Part shown: in pieces, positions 58,916-64,000 of the stretch
How the letters are laid out: each line of letters begins with the position of its first letter
Numbering within the stretch: the stretch's first letter is position 1
Source: Hyparrhenia diplandra
Taxonomy: Eukaryota; Streptophyta; Magnoliopsida; Poales; Poaceae
Direction: 5' to 3'
Assembly: GCA_015847255.1 (NCBI GenBank)
Contig: JADLZK010007332.1
Coordinates: forward strand, 1-64,000
Length of the DNA stretch: 64,000 nt
Made by a program: the position numbers and the translations under genes
Notes under the pieces: generated by a model
What the model saw: only the letters and a program-made list of their open reading frames with translations
What the model was told of the DNA's origin: nothing
Databases searched by the model: none

Positions 58916-61900
58916 ATGGAACTGGAGGTAATTGCGTACTGCTAACTGTTCTCAAATATTTTATTACCTACTACCTCAGAAGCAAGTGGTAGACATGTTG
59001 CTTCTATGTTTTTCCAATGATGATTACGATGTTGCTGCATTCATACATGGCATGCATGTATTGCAGCACGCACATGCAAGAACGCCTGGTCAATCATCCG
59101 GATATGTATATTATCGATTTGATGTTCTATTCTTCTACAACATGCAGTTGGGTCTCCCTGACATCGTTTCAACTTTGAAACAATCTTAATTACTTTTACA
59201 CAGACCCACTATAATGCTATATATGTATATTGGGATTATATAGCTAGTGTTAACAAAACCTAGTCTATGTTTTTTTTTGCTGCACTATTAACAGATGGAA
59301 CAATAATATACAATATACAAATCCTAATAGTTGATGAACTGCATGTGTTTCCTAGTTCTTGTATTTAATTTGGTACCTTAATAATGCATATATGGTGGCT
59401 TCATTGTTCTTTCCATCCTACAGTCAAATAAATCGTGTGCATTATTCGTAGTTTAATTTCCCCCAATCCTGCTTACTCCTGTAGATTATCGGCGCAGACA
59501 ATGTTCATGACGCCAGAGACCAGATCCTTGACTATGTTGGCCGCAACAAGGACAAGCGGGTCTTCTATTTTCAGGGTTGGAGTGGTTTTGGGGCAGCCTC
59601 AGTCCTTAGATCCATCGCACATGCCACAGCTTCATCTATGACGGACAATAATTCTCCTCCAGAATTAAAGTTTGGCAGAATAATCTATCTGGATTGCTCA
59701 AGGTGGAAAAGTAAAAGGGTTATGCAGAGAAGAATCGCAGAGGAGCTAAAACTTGACCACATGATTATGGCCATGTTTGAGAAGCAGGACGAGCTGGATG
59801 ACTTCCATGGAGTGGACCGTGTCTATAGGGACGTGATAATGGAAGTGTTGCGGCAGAGATTGACCAGACCCTGCGGAAGAGTAGATATCTGATGATCTTT
59901 CTTAATGGGAGCAATGGTGAGATTCCCTTAAGTAGATTTGGTATTCCAGAATATCATGACGGCGTAGTCATATGGACCTTCAATGAAAGGTTCCCCGAAG
60001 ATGTATAGTTCCAACACAAACCCGGTTCTAAATTACACAGATGTTCACCTTTTTTGCTCGTGGTCTTATAGCAACTTTACAAGCTCACAGTTCAGTGCAG
60101 TGTTTCGGGAAGAGGCTGCCAGTGTGGCTGCTCGATGCCCATGTATACAAGGCAGCAACGACCCAACAAAACTGGTCATGGACTGTTGTCTCTATGGGTT
60201 ATTCCTGAGTCGCAGTTTTCAAAGCACCACAACTGGGTTTTGTTGGGCGCCTCATGCTTCCAATTATTGGATCTGCGATAGCAGCATTGATATTGAGGGG
60301 ATCGAGCAAGGGGAGATTGCCGTTGAATTGCATGCAGAAACAAGTTTTGATTGTGAAGACTTTGTGGTTGATGAAGTCCTAAAAATAAAATCAAGCTGCA
60401 TCCAGAGATTCCCTATCTGGCAATTAAACATGATGATTTTGGTGATGTTTATGAGAGGAGGCCTTACAGTTGGATTTCTATCACGCCCAGTGACGGCTGG
60501 AAGAGTAAAAAAGCAGTACTGGCACTGGAAGCAGAGCCCACCAAAGAATAATAAAACCACTTGGAAGGATAAGAAAGCACAGGAGGATATGCAAATTATA
60601 CTGGCTGGAGCAACAACAATCTTCATAGCATTTGAAAGTACGGGTATCCCACAGGAATTACCAAATGGCCTTTTTTGATCCTTGCAGCAATCTTGCTGTG
60701 TTGATTCTCTATTGTTGTGCCTTGAGTTTTGTATCACCTCCTTTCCTTCAGTGCAACACACTAAGATTCCTTGGATTGGACCACTGCACAGATGACAATA
60801 GTACATCTCAACTTGAAGAAGACCGTACCGGCAAATGGATATTTCTACGTAGCTTGTTGGTCCTTGATTTACGTTACACTGATTGGGACAACATCTTGTC
60901 TGAGTTAAATCTTATGTTCAAAGAAAAGTTAAATCTTATGCTAACAGAGCTAAATATGGAGGGAGTTAGCTGTTGGCAGTACACAGACCGGTTACAGGAA
61001 ATGCTATCTTATCTTCAGAGGCTTCGAATAATGAAGACTACACGTCAGGAAGAGAAGAATACAGCAGGTCATCAGGAAGAGACATCATCAATGGACATGA
61101 GCACCTCGTCAAAGCTACAGTTGCTAGATTTGTCCGGTAATAGCAACATGGAACAACTACCTACATGGCTATCAAAGGCAAGCTGCAGTCTTGAGGTTCT
61201 TGTTCTCGATGGTTGTGCTGGGCTACAAGATGTTGTGCTGCCTAACTTCTTGCTGCTAAGGACATTCAGTTTTGATGGATATGGATTTGCTGCATCCAAC
61301 TGGGCATCAGCCACTGAGTTACCTACAGAAAGTTACCGTCCTAACTGTCCGCCTGCAGATGCTGACAGGGAACATCATGTTAAAACCTCCACGATATCCT
61401 TGAAAGGCTGCAGGCAGTTGGAGAATTTGTTCCTGCGTGGGCTTGTCAATCTTGTCGAGCTGGACCTTTCGGGCTGTGCAATAAAGATACTTGACTTTAC
61501 AGGGATGGTGGTGGACGTCCCGAGGTTAAAGCGGCTCTTTCTCCTCGGTTGTGAACACCTTCGTGCCATAATATTAGGTTCAAATATAACAGAATTGCAC
61601 TTGCTATGTATAGACACACGACCTGGTGGGATGGTGCTTGGGAGGCCATCCCTTGCCCAGCATAAATCCTTCCAGTTGCAGGTGTTTGCTGTTTTAGCAG
61701 ATGCTAGGCTCACCTCGTCCTTGGATCCTCTGCTAAGTACGGTGAATTTTAGGAGTGGTGATGAAATTTATCTTGACATCAGCATCTCCGCTTCACCTAC
61801 CGTGTACGGTGGGGTGGTCAAAGTTGAAGAAGCAACGGGTAGCAAGGAGAGGGTCCAAGAAGGAGAACCCAATGGTAATGAGAAGTGCCAAATGTATGAT

Positions 61901-62869
61901 GATGTCTTTGTCAAGATAGCTGAGGATCCAATCCCAATGCAGGTCTTCCCAGAAGCTCCGGCACAAAAGTTGGATCGCCATATCGAGATTGGCCATGGGA
62001 ATGGAATCATGGAGAGTCATCTTTTCGGATTTTATGTGCAATCCTTGCATGTGCATGATGTATTGACCGATGCTTGCCTGCCTGTTACTATCTGGAATTC
62101 CCTTAGATGGTGTCGTGTGGAGAGGTGCCCCAACATTGATGTCGTGTTTCAACAGAGCTCTTCTGAGGAACATGAATTGGAGACCATCTGGACATCGGAC
62201 CTCCGGATGGCCCGCTGTATTTTGAACAAAGGAAAAGTTTCCCTTACCTCTCTCCGTTCCTATTACTCCTATTATGGCTTTGGAAAACTGCAACACTTGC
62301 ATCTGCGCTCGTGCCCAAGCCTCCGTTTTGCACTTCCACTATGGAATCAGTTCAACAGGTTGAAGACACTCCACATCATCCACTGTGGCGACCTCAGGCA
62401 TGTGTTTGAAGAAGATGAGAAGTGTGCAATCGAGAAGGGCATGGCTTTCCATGGTGCAGAGTTCCCAAGTCTAACCACTATCTACTTGCATGACCTGCCG
62501 AATCTACGGCAGATATGCGATGTCAAGATGTTGGCGCCCGCGCTGGAGACCATCAGGATGAAGGGGTGCTGGGGCCTGCGCCGGATGCCGTTCCTCGGGG
62601 ACAGAGCTGGCCGGAGGAAGCCGGCCGTGGAGGTGGAGAAGGACGTGTGGGATGCGCTGGAGTGGGATGGAGTGGACGCCGGCCACCACCCTTCTCTGTA
62701 TGAGGTGCCGGTGCACTCGCGCTACTACAAGAGGCGCATGCTCAGGGGCAGAGTCCTCAGGTACGCAATTCATCTCTATTATTACGCGCGCTTATCTCAG
62801 CCTGCTACTAACAATGTCGTTCATCTCTTGTAATTAATTTATTAATCTGCTTGCACGTGTGCAGGTGAA
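58916..62869 (+). pseudogene. NLR-like gene (grass At4g27190-like), NBS half broken, LRR half open
   Basis: A short first exon is at 58916-58927 (MELE, donor GTAATT); exon 2 begins 59485 after GTAG. The nucleotide-binding region starts near IIGADNVHDARDQIL, then VFYFQGWSGFGAASVLRSIA (about 59581-59640), FGRIIYLDCSRWKSKRVMQR and IWTFNERF. The P-loop position reads GWSGFGAAS, without the Lys of GKT. Frame changes are needed near 59840, 59990, 60410 and 60620. From about 60632 a frame of over 700 residues is open through the LRR region: LRFLGLDHCTDD, LQLLDLSGNSNMEQLP, LVELDLSGCAIKIL, LKTLHIIHCGDLRHVF. It ends WDALEWDGVDAGHHPSLYEV and RVLR. The last intron is 62761-62865 (GTACGC, GTGCAG); the stop TGA at 62867-62869 follows the split codon. 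Related grass genes form full NLRs. Here at most a truncated LRR protein could be made. Confidence 0.85.
62761..62865 (+). other. Last intron of the NLR-like gene
   Basis: 105 bp, GT-AG. Joining 62760 to 62866 gives ...VLR then TGA, which resembles the usual end of this family. Confidence 0.7.
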
Positions 62870-64000
62870 ATTAAACTGAAATTGTTGTGCTTTACGGGAG
62901 ACGGGAGATGTGTGGCTTGGCGCTGGATGCTGCCACACTTTGCCACTGGAAGTCTGGAAAGATGCATGTGTGTGCTTGTACATGTGTCTGGCACACTGGC
63001 TGCTGGCTGATTAGCTGGGTTGATGCAGTAGCATCTTGGGTTGATGCACAGGCTACCACGGCTACTACAGTTAATTTACTTGCTGCAGGCCGGCATGCTT
63101 GTTGTTGTTGTGTGTGTGTGATTTGAGCTTGACAAGTCCGAGAGACAGGCATATCATGATTTGTGTGGTTAGTTTGAGCTTGACTACCCCGTTGTTTCTG
63201 ACGACGGTCTAATAAGCAGGTAGCCAGCGGCTGCATCTGCATGCTGTGTCGAAGAGCAGAGCAGTGTGCTTGTTTGCTCCCTCTGTGTGTGCGCGCGTGT
63301 GGTTTTCAGTTCAGTTTGGATTGGCTACCGTACCCCTGTTGGGACGGAGTAGCAAATAAGCAGCAGCTGCCCGAGTCCACAGTGTGACTTTGTAACTCAT
63401 TGGGGGGTAGTTCTGGCTGTATTTGTGTGTGATATGCTTTCATTCCTGATGATTGATGAACCAAAATGGTGGCCTACTTATGGCGCCTCTGTTATACATT
63501 TGTGTACGGGTGAACCATGAAGCTTTCTCTTCTTTATATGAAATTTGGAGAATTGAAAAATTTGGGATCTGTGATTATCTATATACTAGTCTATCAACCC
63601 CTGCTGTCACACGTACTAAGATTCAGAATGGCCTTTTTCTTTATTTTTATTTTTATAGCCATGTTTCTTTTAAATTCAAATGCTGTCAGGTGGGGGTTAA
63701 TATCCATCTGTTGCTGTCTGCAAATGGGACCCTACTGCAACTGTAACGTAAATCGTTGTTGTTGCGCCTCTTGTGGTTAATGTATATTACTACAAACTGT
63801 TGTGGAGTTATACATGTTGAGCGTTTTTGGGCTGCATGCGATGTTGCAATCGGTTTTTCCATCTCTGTCTCAAAAGTCACACGAGAATGGTAATGACAGA
63901 CCTACTTCTTTTATTTACTATATACATAAATACAGAGTAGCACAATATGATTATGTACAGAGTTGAGTGGTTGACAACATGTACAATGTTTATGCACGGA
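62870..64000. other. Right-end non-coding sequence
   Basis: 3' flank of the NLR-like gene. Several frames of 60-116 codons exist on both strands, but none has a domain or codon use suggesting a gene. Confidence 0.5.

Noticed and set aside
60264..60806. 180-codon minus-strand frame
   Set aside because: Antisense to the NLR-like gene; no domain.
1..64000. CRISPR arrays, bacterial operons, phage genes
   Set aside because: The sequence is a plant nuclear region with introns and plant transposons; no spaced identical short repeats of CRISPR type were seen.

Overview
This is a nuclear segment from a grass (Poaceae). The reasons are a Tat-type Ty3/gypsy element of the kind common in grasses, a grass copia family, Tourist and Stowaway MITEs, a Helitron ending in a hairpin plus CTAG, a tRNA-derived SINE, short GT-AG introns, and plant-only gene families (DUF4220/DUF594, L-type lectin receptor kinase, an At4g27190-like NLR, an SWC6-like HIT zinc-finger gene). 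I cannot name the species from the sequence.

Left third, 1-21700: nested transposons. A decayed copia element lies on the minus strand (pol remains at 1-3940). A complete but degenerate Ty3/gypsy element (4279-18860, both LTRs, target duplication CCATG) is inserted in it. It is laid out 5' LTR, PBS, gag, protease, RT, RNase H, integrase, then a separate antisense gene with introns and its own TATA box, PPT and 3' LTR. A GC-rich island and a short copia-type LTR follow at 20000-21663.

Middle, 21900-57950: a locus built from repeated copies of a two-gene unit. One gene is a DUF4220/DUF594 membrane protein gene. The other is an SWC6-like HIT zinc-finger gene. About five copies of the unit can be traced, each damaged differently. 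The best DUF4220 copy (37235-40090) has one intron and one apparent single-base frameshift. Another (51308-54658) is split by a solo LTR with perfect AGGAG target duplications. Two copies are internally deleted, and several survive only as C-terminal tails. SWC6-like copies are mostly lone first exons. Two retain the zinc-finger exon, but one lacks exon 2 and the other has a stop codon in exon 3. A 3.46 kb Helitron, two Stowaway-type MITEs, a Tourist-type MITE, solo LTRs and tandem repeats have entered the array. An intronless lectin receptor kinase gene (47020-49114, minus) with 3' frameshifts sits inside the array.

Right end, 58916-62869: an NLR-like gene of the grass At4g27190-like type. 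Its nucleotide-binding half carries several frameshifts and has no Walker A lysine. Its leucine-rich-repeat half is a long open frame with an intact last intron. The last kilobase shows no gene.

Functionally, the array joins a family of unknown biochemical role (DUF4220), a chromatin-remodelling subunit family (SWC6) and two immune-receptor families. Nearly all copies show damage, so this looks like a fast-changing gene-family cluster with birth, decay and heavy transposon insertion, not an operon-like working unit.
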